Assembly (NCBI GenBank): GCA_027490815.1
Contig: JAIXXJ010000019.1
Coordinates: 124,001 to 188,000 of the forward strand
Direction: 5' to 3'
DNA from: Streptomycetaceae bacterium
GTDB lineage: Bacteria; Actinomycetota; Actinomycetes; Nanopelagicales; Nanopelagicaceae
DNA length: 64,000 bases
Part shown: positions 27,283 to 35,069 of the stretch, in pieces
Numbering within the stretch: the first letter of the stretch is position 1
Layout: every line of letters starts with the position of its first letter
Position numbers and translations under genes: made by a program
The notes under the pieces: model-generated
Told to the model about the DNA's origin: nothing
What the model saw: only the letters and a program-made list of their open reading frames with translations
Database searches by the model: none

Positions 27283-27885
27283 TCAGAACTTATAGAAGGT
27301 TAGATATGCCGCCAGAGTAAACATGATTGCCGCAACAGCCAGGTCCAGAATCTTCCAGAATATTACCTTAACCATAAACCGAGCAGCCATTGTGGAACCA
27401 TATCCGATTGAGAAAAACCAAAAGAAACTCGCTGTCATAGCACCTGATGAAAAAAGCCATTTTTCGGCTGGGAATTGATTTGCAATGCTGCCTAGAAAGA
27501 TAACAGTGTCTAAATAAACGTGAGGATTTAGAAATGTTAGAGCCAGAACAGTAAGGATTATCTTCTTTCGTGAAACAACCGCGCCTTGCTCTAAGGTGAG
27601 GGAATTATGCCTAAATGCTGATCGTATAGATTTTAAACCGAAGAAGATTAAGTAGGTAACACCAAACCAACGAACAATCTCCAAGACTCCAGGAGCTGAA
27701 TCAATAGCTTTACCAAGACCTGCTGTTCCGGCTGCGATTAATAAAGCATCTGAGATAGCGCAGAATAGAACAACAGTCAGAACATGTTGGCGTTGAAGAC
27801 CTTGCCTGATAACGAATGCATTTTGGGCGCCAATTGCAATTATCAAAGCCAAACCCGATGCAAGACCCGAAGAAAAGGCAATCAT
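27283..27885 (-). CDS. LysE/ArgO-type amino acid exporter
   Basis: A 200-residue inner-membrane protein with about six helices. The N-terminal IIAIGAQNAFVIRQGL is the LysE/ArgO signature, and FLNPHVYLDTVIFLGS matches the conserved mid-helix motif of this subfamily. Relatives export basic amino acids (lysine, arginine); the exact substrate is inferred from the family. The normal partner regulator (LysG/ArgP) is not adjacent. TATAGT lies 8 nt and TAGTTT 6 nt before the ATG, so the message is probably leaderless or has a leader of 1-2 nt. Confidence 0.88.
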   Translation of the reverse strand: MIAFSSGLASGLALIIAIGAQNAFVIRQGLQRQHVLTVVLFCAISDALLIAAGTAGLGKAIDSAPGVLEIVRWFGVTYLIFFGLKSIRSAFRHNSLTLEQGAVVSRKKIILTVLALTFLNPHVYLDTVIFLGSIANQFPAEKWLFSSGAMTASFFWFFSIGYGSTMAARFMVKVIFWKILDLAVAAIMFTLAAYLTFYKF

Positions 27886-27903
27886 GCTCGGAAACTATAG
27901 TGG

Positions 27904-27978
27904 TGGTGGACGATACTGGGATCGAACCAGTGACCCCCACAATGTCAATGTGGTGCTCTACCGCTGAGCCAATCGTCC
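27904..27978 (-). tRNA. tRNA-Val (anticodon GAC)
   Basis: On the minus strand the acceptor GGACGAT pairs with ATCGTCC, the D-arm contains AGCGGTAGAGC, the anticodon stem-loop is CCACA-TTGACAT-TGTGG (anticodon GAC), and the T-loop is TTCGATC. Discriminator A and CCA are encoded. Total 75 nt. It lies directly upstream of the LysE gene on the same strand. Confidence 0.95.
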
Positions 27979-28034
27979 TCGGTGGTCAAACTATACAACA
28001 GCGCATTTAGATCAGATAGCCAGAATTTTTCTGC

Positions 28035-28376
28035 TTATCGCGCGAAATCATCTTCAATACGCTCAATGTCATCTTCTCCAAAGTACGTACCTGTTTGAAT
28101 CTCGATGAAAACTAATTCCTTTTCTCCAGCATTTCCAATGCGGTGTAACTGTCCTATGGCCACATCTACTGTCTCTCCAGGTTGTTTTGTAAATCTTTGT
28201 CCATCAAGAACAACAGTGGCGATACCTGAAACAATGAACCAATGTTCAGCCCGCTTTTGGTGTCGTTGATATGAAAGTCTGGCACCAGGATTTACATAGA
28301 TGCACTTAACTTTATGGACAGAGCTTTCTTGAAGAATTTCATACCGCCCCCAAGGTCTATTTGAATCATCAAGCAC
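28035..28376 (-). CDS. cupin-domain protein, mannose-6-phosphate isomerase type II-like
   Basis: A single-domain cupin of about 113 residues resembling the C-terminal domain of type II phosphomannose isomerase / ManC: RPWGRYEIL at the start, LSYQRHQKRAEHWFIVSG with the first metal-binding histidines, GQLHRIGN with the later histidine, and LVFIEIQTG. It may isomerise a sugar phosphate alone or be a stand-alone cupin of unknown activity. The frame is open through the upstream tRNA-Cys, so a long start is unlikely. GTG 28376 has GAGGTG 6 nt upstream; GTG 28385 is the alternative. Confidence 0.78.
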   Translation of the reverse strand: MLDDSNRPWGRYEILQESSVHKVKCIYVNPGARLSYQRHQKRAEHWFIVSGIATVVLDGQRFTKQPGETVDVAIGQLHRIGNAGEKELVFIEIQTGTYFGEDDIERIEDDFAR

Positions 28377-28431
28377 GATGTTCACCTCAGCTCTAGAACA
28401 GTTTGTCCTGCATTCAATCTTTATATAAGTA

Positions 28432-28505
28432 TGGAGGTCGGGACGGGATTTGAACCCGTGTAGAGGGATTTGCAGTCCCTTGCCTCGCCTCTCGGCCACC
28501 CGACC
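28432..28505 (-). tRNA. tRNA-Cys (anticodon GCA)
   Basis: Minus strand: acceptor GGTCGGG pairs with CCCGACC, anticodon stem-loop AGGGA-CTGCAAA-TCCCT (anticodon GCA), T-loop TTCAAAT, discriminator U and encoded CCA. 74 nt. A discriminator U is a tRNA-Cys identity feature. Confidence 0.95.
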
Positions 28506-28566
28506 ATAGAAAAATCGCTGGTAGACAAAAATCTATGAAAATTTTTGACCGAGGTGCGATTATCAG

Positions 28567-28639
28567 AGCGGACGACCGGGTTCGAACCGGCGACCTGAAC
28601 CTTGGCAAGGTTCCGCGCTACCAACTGCGCTACGTCCGC
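28567..28639 (-). tRNA. tRNA-Gly (anticodon GCC)
   Basis: Minus strand: acceptor GCGGACG pairs with CGTCCGC, anticodon stem-loop GAACC-TTGCCAA-GGTTC (anticodon GCC), T-loop TTCGAAC, discriminator U. The 3' CCA is not encoded (TCTG follows), unlike the Val and Cys tRNAs nearby. It lies 61 bp upstream of tRNA-Cys on the same strand and could be co-transcribed with it. Confidence 0.94.
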
Positions 28640-28695
28640 GAGGAAGTTAAATCTATCGCAGGAGGGCCCTAAGCGCCAAAGTGGGATGCATTCGT

Positions 28696-28707
28696 TAGCG
28701 TTCTCCT
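28696..28707 (+). promoter_or_regulatory. leaderless promoter of pabB
   Basis: TAGCGT (28696-28701) ends 6 nt before GTG 28708. The remaining 56 bp back to tRNA-Gly show nothing else I recognise. Confidence 0.45.
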
Positions 28708-29700
28708 GTGTCCACTTCACATGACGATGCCTTCTTTTGGATGGGAGGCAGATTAGCCACAGACTTAATTGAGATTGCTTCGGACCCATCGTCATTATCA
28801 GATGGTGGTTTTTGGGCAGTGAGCACGACATTTGAAGGTGAATTTATCGCAGCAAAGTTTGCGACAGTAGAAGATAAAGAATTTCCAACTCATAACTGGG
28901 AACCGCTCAGACAAGAGTGGACAAGTTCCTTAAATCAAAGCGAGTACGTTGGTTATGTTGATCGAATTAGACAATCAATTGCCGATGGCTGGGTGTATCA
29001 AGTTAATGCCTGTCGAATTTTAAGTAACAGTTCCCAGGTAAGTTCACTTCGTGGATTATTTAGCAAAATACTAAAAGAAAACCCTTCGCCATGGGCGTGC
29101 TACTTGGAAATTCCGAAACTAAACATTGCCTCGGCATCACCGGAGCTCTTTCTCAAACGAAGAGGTAATGATGTCAAGACTTCGCCAATCAAGGGGACTC
29201 AATCACCATCTGGTGGCGTTTTTGGTCACAAGGATCGTGCTGAGAACATAATGATTGTTGATCTTATGCGAAATGATTTGGGTCAAATTTGTGAGAACGG
29301 AAGTGTTGAGGTTCCTAGGCTTTTATCAAGTGAAGATCATCCGGGATTACAGCATCTTGTTTCCGATATACATGGCACCTTAAAAGACGGCGTTAGTTGG
29401 AGTGAAATTTTTGCGCGTCTATCACCGGCAGGTTCTATAAGTGGTGCCCCTAAATCATCGGCAACGCAGGTGATCAGAGAGAACGAAGTTGCTCGAGGTC
29501 CTTACTGTGGTGTCTTAGGGTGGGTGCAGGCAGATAATGCAGAATTATCTGTTGCGATTCGAATTTTTTGGAATGACCGTGGAATTCATTTTGGAACTGG
29601 CGCTGGAATCACATGGTCAAGTGATCCTTTTGAAGAATGGAATGAGACAGTCTTAAAGGCTGATCGCCTCATAAAAATTGCTGGAGGTGTTATCAAGTGA
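28708..29700 (+). CDS. pabB: aminodeoxychorismate synthase component I
   Basis: Converts chorismate to 4-amino-4-deoxychorismate for folate synthesis, using ammonia from a PabA-type glutaminase. The 330 residues consist of the chorismate-binding domain with only a short N-terminal part. PIKGT (Lys162) is the PabB form of the motif, where anthranilate synthases have PIAGT. Other family blocks are ENIMIVDLMRNDLG, SPAGSISGAPK and GTGAGITWSSDPFEEW. The GTG start is leaderless by prediction. It overlaps pabC by 4 bp. No pabA is in this window. Confidence 0.92.
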   Translation: MSTSHDDAFFWMGGRLATDLIEIASDPSSLSDGGFWAVSTTFEGEFIAAKFATVEDKEFPTHNWEPLRQEWTSSLNQSEYVGYVDRIRQSIADGWVYQVNACRILSNSSQVSSLRGLFSKILKENPSPWACYLEIPKLNIASASPELFLKRRGNDVKTSPIKGTQSPSGGVFGHKDRAENIMIVDLMRNDLGQICENGSVEVPRLLSSEDHPGLQHLVSDIHGTLKDGVSWSEIFARLSPAGSISGAPKSSATQVIRENEVARGPYCGVLGWVQADNAELSVAIRIFWNDRGIHFGTGAGITWSSDPFEEWNETVLKADRLIKIAGGVIK

Positions 29701-30455
29701 AAGTAATTTTTAATGCAGATTTACTAAATCAGCATCAAACTGTATGTGATGACAAGGGCTGGCTTCCTGGCACTGGAATTTTTGAAACGATTAAGACTAT
29801 TAATTCAAAGCCTTGGGCCTTAGCTAGGCACATGCGCAGAGCTATAAACAGTGCTTCATCGGTTGGCGCGAAGATACCGGACGAATCATCCTTGCGCTCA
29901 GGAGTCGAACTATTACTCAAGGAACAAAGACAGGATCCTGGACTACTACGTTTGTCATTTGGCAGTAACGGTGATTGGTTAGCTGTGCATCTTGCTTATT
30001 CCGAGTTAGCTGCTCCAGCAAAGATCATGACCTATCCGCAAGCTGTTCCAACGGATGGCTCACAAGTAAAGCGTTTTCCATATGATCATAGAATTTCAAT
30101 TGTAGAATTTTCAAAGAACAACGGTTTTGATGAGGCAATAGTTCTAAATCCTGACAACAAAGTCAGCGAGGCTGGAGTGAGTAACCTACTCATCAAAATT
30201 GGCGATTCGTGGTGGACTCCACCACTATCTGATGGGGCGTTGCCGGGAGTTGTTCGAGCCCTAGTCATAGAGAACTTTGATGTCGGTGTCCGAAGTATTG
30301 ATGCCTCAGAGATCAAAGATATTGAGTCAGCTTTTTTGATTGGTAGTCTTCGTATTGCGCAGCCAATAGAGTCAATTGATGCAAGAGAACTAGTACAAAG
30401 TTTGGATTTCAAGCGCGAAATCGAAGCGATGGCCCTGAGGACTTCGGTAGGCTAA
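29697..30455 (+). CDS. pabC: aminodeoxychorismate lyase / class IV aminotransferase-fold enzyme
   Basis: PLP enzyme that splits aminodeoxychorismate into 4-aminobenzoate and pyruvate. The 252 residues are somewhat divergent: the PLP lysine is probably Lys125 in VKRFPY, at the expected 18 residues before GFDEAIVLN, and [12 protein letters not shown] takes the place of the usual TEGSxSNLF block. GALPGVVR matches the closing signature. Overlap with pabB supports the PabC role over a branched-chain or D-amino-acid aminotransferase. Confidence 0.85.
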   Translation: MKVIFNADLLNQHQTVCDDKGWLPGTGIFETIKTINSKPWALARHMRRAINSASSVGAKIPDESSLRSGVELLLKEQRQDPGLLRLSFGSNGDWLAVHLAYSELAAPAKIMTYPQAVPTDGSQVKRFPYDHRISIVEFSKNNGFDEAIVLNPDNKVSEAGVSNLLIKIGDSWWTPPLSDGALPGVVRALVIENFDVGVRSIDASEIKDIESAFLIGSLRIAQPIESIDARELVQSLDFKREIEAMALRTSVG

Positions 30456-30459
30456 TCAC
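30448..30459 (+). promoter_or_regulatory. leaderless promoter of thrS
   Basis: TAGGCT (30448-30453) ends 6 nt before ATG 30460 and overlaps the last codons of pabC. No T-box or other leader can fit. Confidence 0.5.
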
Positions 30460-32448
30460 ATGCCCACGATTGCGATTACCGTTGACGGCGTTTCGGTCAA
30501 TGTTGAAGCCGATCAACGCCCGACACATATCTTTGCCGAGAACAAAGAGATTGTTGTGGCGCGTATTAATGGTGTCTTAAAAGATCTTTGGACTGAGCTA
30601 TCTCAAGGAGATGTGGTCGAAGGCGTCTCGATCAATTCAGAAGATGGCCTTGCTGTTCTTCGACATTCAACAGCGCACGTTATGGCACAAGCTGTTCAAG
30701 AGGTTTTTGCAAACACAAAATTGGGAATTGGTCCCCCAATCAAAGATGGTTTCTATTATGACTTTGACCCACAAGAGAATTTCAATCCTGATGACCTGAT
30801 CAAAATTGAAAGTGCGATGAGAAAAATCATCAAGGAGGGTCAACGCTTTCGCCGACGTGTGTCCACTGAGAAAGATGCGCTTAAAGAGTTAGCGCATGAG
30901 CCGTTTAAATGCGAATTAATTGGAATTAAAGGACCGGCAGGTGAAGAGGCATCGGTTGAAGTTGGCGGCGCCGAATTAACGATTTACGATAATTTAGGTA
31001 GAGATGGAAATCCTGTGTGGAGCGATCTTTGCAGGGGTCCACATTTGGCATCTACTAAGCTAATTCCAGCTTTTAAACTGATGCGAACCGCTGCGGCATA
31101 TTGGCGCGGTTCTGAAAAAAATCCAATGTTGCAGCGTATATACGGAACTGCATGGCCATCTGTTGATGAGTTGAATGCTTATTTAGAGTTCCTGGCAGAA
31201 GCTGAAAAAAGAGACCATCGACGTTTAGGAAACGAGCTTGATTTGTTTTCATTTCCTGAAGAAATTGGTTCTGGTTTGGCGGTCTTTCACCCTAAGGGTG
31301 GAATTATTCGCCGGGCCATGGAGGATTACTCACGGCTAAGACACGAGGAAGAAGGCTACGACTTTGTTTATTCACCACATTTAACAAAAGCTGCATTGTT
31401 TGAAACCTCTGGTCATCTGCAGTGGTATGCCGATGGAATGTATCCACCCATGATTTTAGATGAAGAACACAATCCAGATGGAACGATCAAACGAGCCGGC
31501 CAACAATATTTTATGAAGCCGATGAACTGCCCGTTTCACAATTTGATCTACAAGGCAAGAGGTCGCTCATATCGAGAACTTCCATTAAGGCTCTTTGAAT
31601 TTGGAACGGTATATCGCTATGAAAAATCAGGTGTTCTCCACGGAATTACGAGGGCTAGAGGCTTTACTCAAGATGACGCGCACATCTACTGCACTAAAGA
31701 GCAAATGGTTGGTGAACTTGATTCACTCTTAACGTTCGTACTCAATCTACTTCGCGACTATGGACTCACTGACTTCTATTTGGAACTTTCTACCAAGAAT
31801 CCTGAAAAATCCGTAGGAGAGGAATCCGATTGGGTTGAAGCGACCGAAGCGTTGCGCAAAGCGGCCAATGCACAGAATTTAGAGTTAGTTTTAGATGAAG
31901 GTGGCGCAGCTTTTTATGGACCTAAGATTTCTGTTCAGGCAAAAGATGCGATCGGTCGTACATGGCAGATGTCAACGATCCAAGTTGATTTTCAACTGCC
32001 GCAAAGATTCGAACTTGAATATTCAGCAAGTGATGGAACAAGACAACGCCCAGTTATGATTCACCGTGCCTTGTTTGGCTCTATCGAAAGATTCTTCGGC
32101 GTCTTAACTGAACATTACAGTGGCGCATTTCCACCATGGCTCGCACCGGTGCAAGTTATTGGAATACCGGTTGCAGATAGTTTTGCTGATTATTTGGGTG
32201 AGGTCATACAAACTATGCGCAAAGCCGGTATTCGCGCCGATCTTGATGCATCCGATGATCGCATGCAAAAGAAAGTTCGAAATGCACAGATGCAAAAGAT
32301 CCCATTTATGGTTATTGCCGGTGAAGAAGATCAGGCAGCTGGAGCGGTTTCATTTAGATATAGAAATGGCGATCAGAAAAATGGAATTCCTATCGCTGAT
32401 GCAATTGTAGAAATAAAAAAAGTAATCAAAGAACGTACACAGGTTTAA
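30460..32448 (+). CDS. thrS: threonyl-tRNA synthetase
   Basis: Charges tRNA-Thr. The 662 residues have the full bacterial order: N-terminal TGS domain (1-60), the editing domain with [11 protein letters not shown] and the Cys/His block SDLCRGPHL, the class II catalytic core with the zinc-site MNCPFH, motif 2 [15 protein letters not shown] and motif 3 [16 protein letters not shown], and a C-terminal anticodon-binding domain. It begins the thrS-HIT-(pgsA-pimA) block conserved in Actinobacteria. Confidence 0.98.
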   Translation: MPTIAITVDGVSVNVEADQRPTHIFAENKEIVVARINGVLKDLWTELSQGDVVEGVSINSEDGLAVLRHSTAHVMAQAVQEVFANTKLGIGPPIKDGFYYDFDPQENFNPDDLIKIESAMRKIIKEGQRFRRRVSTEKDALKELAHEPFKCELIGIKGPAGEEASVEVGGAELTIYDNLGRDGNPVWSDLCRGPHLASTKLIPAFKLMRTAAAYWRGSEKNPMLQRIYGTAWPSVDELNAYLEFLAEAEKRDHRRLGNELDLFSFPEEIGSGLAVFHPKGGIIRRAMEDYSRLRHEEEGYDFVYSPHLTKAALFETSGHLQWYADGMYPPMILDEEHNPDGTIKRAGQQYFMKPMNCPFHNLIYKARGRSYRELPLRLFEFGTVYRYEKSGVLHGITRARGFTQDDAHIYCTKEQMVGELDSLLTFVLNLLRDYGLTDFYLELSTKNPEKSVGEESDWVEATEALRKAANAQNLELVLDEGGAAFYGPKISVQAKDAIGRTWQMSTIQVDFQLPQRFELEYSASDGTRQRPVMIHRALFGSIERFFGVLTEHYSGAFPPWLAPVQVIGIPVADSFADYLGEVIQTMRKAGIRADLDASDDRMQKKVRNAQMQKIPFMVIAGEEDQAAGAVSFRYRNGDQKNGIPIADAIVEIKKVIKERTQV

Positions 32449-32451
32449 TCC

Positions 32452-32979
32452 GTGAGCAATGAAATCACGGGCGGGGGAATGCCAGATGGTTGGCAAAGAC
32501 TTTGGGCGCCACACCGTCTTGAATATCTAAAAGGTGAAAACCGTCCACTACCCGGGAACTTAGTCACCTGCCCTTTTTGCGAAATACCTGCTAAACCCGA
32601 TGAGGAAGGTCTAGTAGTTTTTAGAGGCGTAACGGCATACGTTGTTATGAATTTGTATCCTTACAATCCGGGACACTTATTGATCTGTGCAAACCGGCAT
32701 GTGGCTGACTTAACGCAATTAACAGATGAAGAACGCAATGAGATTTCCCAACTTACATCACATGCCATGAATGTGATTCGAAAGGTTTCTTCGCCACAAG
32801 GTTTTAATCTTGGAATGAACCAGGGTGAGGTATCGGGCGCAGGAATAGCCGAGCATATTCATCAACATGTCGTGCCCCGCTGGGGAGGCGATGCAAATTT
32901 CATGCCAATAATAGGAAAAACTAAAGTGATGCCTCAATTGCTTGCTCTAACGAGAGACGAAATAGCAGCTGCCTGGTAG
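32452..32979 (+). CDS. HIT-domain hydrolase, Ap4A phosphorylase-like
   Basis: Nucleotide-binding protein of 175 residues. The histidine triad is HIHQHVVP (His135, His137, His139), and a Cys40-x2-Cys43 pair near the N-terminus likely binds zinc with later histidines. Actinobacterial members beside pgsA resemble diadenosine tetraphosphate phosphorylases. It begins 3 bp after thrS with GTG and ends one base from the convergent pseudo-GTPase gene. Confidence 0.92.
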   Translation: MSNEITGGGMPDGWQRLWAPHRLEYLKGENRPLPGNLVTCPFCEIPAKPDEEGLVVFRGVTAYVVMNLYPYNPGHLLICANRHVADLTQLTDEERNEISQLTSHAMNVIRKVSSPQGFNLGMNQGEVSGAGIAEHIHQHVVPRWGGDANFMPIIGKTKVMPQLLALTRDEIAAAW

Positions 32980-33564
32980 TTAAACAGCAAGTTGTTTTAT
33001 TAGATCATTGACCTTATCAACGCCTATACCTTTATCTATCCAAAGCGGAATTGCTGGAAATTGCAGACCAGCAGCAAATGAACCTTCTCCATCGGATGTA
33101 AATTTTTCTAAATATTCTTCCCGAAACTCTTGAACCAGTGTTTGGTGCTCATCATCACTATTGGTGATCGTTGGGGGAGTTGTTGAGTAATCAATGATCT
33201 GCAAATCTGCCAGACTGATCAAAGCTACTGGTATTCCTAGATCATCGTGAAGGACTAAGAATGGAGTTATCAATTGATCAAATACTCTATTTGCAAGCAT
33301 TACCGCATCATCAAAATCAGCCTCTGATTTTTCTAACTGTGTAACGACAACTATTCGAGGAACCTGAAATTCATCTAAGGCTTGCCAATTCTCAATTGTT
33401 TGCTGGTCTATTCCTGTTGCTGGGTTTATGGCAAAGATCGCAAGATCGCTCTGACTGTGAGGCTCTTGGGAGTAGGTTCCTGAAAACGCTTTGGCCACGC
33501 TATGCGGGTCTGCGCTCTCGTGGCCATACACGTGAATTCCTATTTTGGTGTTCAAAGATTGCAC
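32980..33564 (-). CDS. EF-G-like pseudo-GTPase, single degenerate G domain
   Basis: A 194-residue soluble protein of unknown function that reads like the G domain of an EF-G (FusA2-type) factor with its nucleotide site lost. Residues 14-22 (GHESADPHS) sit where EF-G has GHSGAGKTT, so the P-loop Lys and Thr are gone; about 45 residues with switch I/II and DxxG are missing; SDLAIFAINPATGIDQQT matches the next strand and helix; TQLEKSEADF (75-84) replaces NKxDxxxADF. The C-terminus (GIGVDKVNDLI) matches the end of the EF-G G domain. No domains II-V follow. It is antisense between HIT and pgsA, with its own predicted leaderless promoter. Assignment by eye. Confidence 0.6.
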   Translation of the reverse strand: MQSLNTKIGIHVYGHESADPHSVAKAFSGTYSQEPHSQSDLAIFAINPATGIDQQTIENWQALDEFQVPRIVVVTQLEKSEADFDDAVMLANRVFDQLITPFLVLHDDLGIPVALISLADLQIIDYSTTPPTITNSDDEHQTLVQEFREEYLEKFTSDGEGSFAAGLQFPAIPLWIDKGIGVDKVNDLIKQLAV

Positions 33565-33588
33565 TGGGTCAGCCTACGATGTCCCTTG
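33565..33588. promoter_or_regulatory. overlapping divergent promoters of the pseudo-GTPase gene and pgsA
   Basis: AGCCTACGAT (33571-33580) contains two -10 elements that share the central TA: TAGGCT on the minus strand (33576-33571), 6 nt before GTG 33564, and TACGAT on the plus strand (33575-33580), 8 nt before ATG 33589. Both transcripts would be leaderless or almost so. The whole divergent gap is only 24 bp. Confidence 0.5.
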
Positions 33589-34182
33589 ATGATTAGTGCA
33601 AAGATCAAGCCGGCTGTTACGAGAGTTATCACACCCGTAGCCTCAATTGCCCTGCGATTGGGCATAACACCAAATGCCGTTACATGGACTGGAGCAATAG
33701 CAGTTGTTGCCGCAGCTTTGTATTTTTATCCTAAAGGTCAGTTTCTTCTTGGAACAATAGTCATCTCACTTGCAGCGCTCAGTGATTTGTTTGATGGAAC
33801 TATGGCCCGAATTTCAAAAGCTGGCTCAAGTAGGTGGGGAGGATTCTTAGACTCCACAATCGATCGAGTTACAGATTCGGCCATATTAGTCGGTGTAAGT
33901 CTTTATCTAATTCAGGAAGATGACAGACTAACTTCTGTGGTTCTAGTCGCCTTATTAACGGGAATGCTTGTTCCTTATGTAAGGGCGAAGGCAGAGTCAC
34001 TAGGAATTGAATGTTCAGGTGGACTAGCTGAGCGAACCGAGAGATTAATAATTGCATTGACCGCAATAGGTTTTGAAGGTTTGGGAGTTCCACACGTTCT
34101 TGCGGTTGGAATGTGGTCACTTGCTTTGCTCGGTTCTTTCACAGTTGTTCAACGGATGATTATCGTTAAACGGGCGATTTAA
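33589..34182 (+). CDS. pgsA: CDP-alcohol phosphatidyltransferase, probable phosphatidylinositol phosphate synthase
   Basis: Integral membrane enzyme (197 residues, about six helices) joining CDP-diacylglycerol to an inositol phosphate. The CDP-OH-P signature is complete: Asp66, Asp69-Gly70, Ala73-Arg74, Gly85, Asp88 and Asp92, in SDLFDGTMAR and GGFLDSTID. Function is narrowed from general phosphatidyltransferase to inositol phosphate by position: HIT-pgsA-acyltransferase-pimA is the actinobacterial PIM operon. The frame is open upstream to 33502, but ATG 33589 fits the domain start and avoids overlapping the antisense gene. Confidence 0.9.
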   Translation: MISAKIKPAVTRVITPVASIALRLGITPNAVTWTGAIAVVAAALYFYPKGQFLLGTIVISLAALSDLFDGTMARISKAGSSRWGGFLDSTIDRVTDSAILVGVSLYLIQEDDRLTSVVLVALLTGMLVPYVRAKAESLGIECSGGLAERTERLIIALTAIGFEGLGVPHVLAVGMWSLALLGSFTVVQRMIIVKRAI

Positions 34183-34184
34183 CC

Positions 34185-35069
34185 GTGAAGGAAAATCTTT
34201 CAGCCTTAGTTTATTTTGCTGGGTGGCGTTTAGTTCGTTGGCTGCCAGAGAAAACTGCATACAACATTGCCTATGCATTAGGCGATTACCTCGTGAAGCG
34301 AAACGGCAAAAGCGTTGCAAGGTTTCGCAGCAATCTCTCTCGCACTCAGGGTTCAATAAGTGATTCAGATCTTGATATTCTTTTAAAGAATGCCATGCGT
34401 TCAAATATGCGTTACTGGATCGATACCTTTAGGTTCCCAGATTGGTCAATACAAAGAGTGCAAGGAACTGTAAGCGTTACAAATGAACACCTCATGATGG
34501 ATGCAATTGCGGCCAAAACGGGTGTAATTGTTTCTCTCCCACATGCCGGAAATTGGGATCACGCAGGGGCATATTTTTGCGCGAAAGGAATTCACCTTGT
34601 TACTGTGGCAGAGAGATTGAAGCCAGAGAAGTTATTTTTGAAATTTCTTAAGTATCGACAAGACATGGGAATGGAAGTTTTGCCTTTAGATAGTCAAACT
34701 ATCGGGGTACTGGCAACAAGATTGCGCGAGGGTCACCTAGTTGCACTCGTTGCCGATCGAGACCTTTCCAAATCTGGAATTGAAGTTCAGTTCTTTGATG
34801 GGCCTACAAGAATGCCAGCAGGACCGGCAGTTCTGGCTTTACAGACTCAAGCACCATTGATTACTGCTTTTGTTTCATACACACCAACAGGAATTCATGT
34901 GGAGTTTAAGGATGTATTGATTCCATCGGAAGGTGAAGATAAGGATCGCGTCAATGAGATTGTTTCAATGACGGCAAAACATTTTGAAGAAGGCATACGA
35001 AATAATCCACAAGATTGGCATATGTTGCAAAGAATTTGGACAGATGGCGATTTCAAGGAGCGTCGGTGA
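34185..35069 (+). CDS. phosphatidylinositol mannoside acyltransferase (LpxL/HtrB family)
   Basis: Peripheral membrane acyltransferase of 294 residues that would acylate a mannose of PIM1/PIM2. The HX4D motif is HAGNWD (His120, Asp125) in a typical LPLAT setting, followed by VALVADRDLSKSGIEVQFF, the family's Arg-Asp and substrate block. It starts with GTG two bases after pgsA and shares one base with pimA, so all three are translationally linked. Mycobacterial PatA (Rv2611c) occupies the same place. Confidence 0.9.
   Translation: MKENLSALVYFAGWRLVRWLPEKTAYNIAYALGDYLVKRNGKSVARFRSNLSRTQGSISDSDLDILLKNAMRSNMRYWIDTFRFPDWSIQRVQGTVSVTNEHLMMDAIAAKTGVIVSLPHAGNWDHAGAYFCAKGIHLVTVAERLKPEKLFLKFLKYRQDMGMEVLPLDSQTIGVLATRLREGHLVALVADRDLSKSGIEVQFFDGPTRMPAGPAVLALQTQAPLITAFVSYTPTGIHVEFKDVLIPSEGEDKDRVNEIVSMTAKHFEEGIRNNPQDWHMLQRIWTDGDFKERR

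Noticed and set aside
28377-28499. N-terminal extension of the cupin gene to 28499
   Set aside because: The open frame runs through the tRNA-Cys gene; internal GTG starts with a fitting domain beginning are more plausible.
30448-30459. T-box or attenuator leader for thrS
   Set aside because: The predicted transcript begins at the start codon and the upstream bases belong to pabC.
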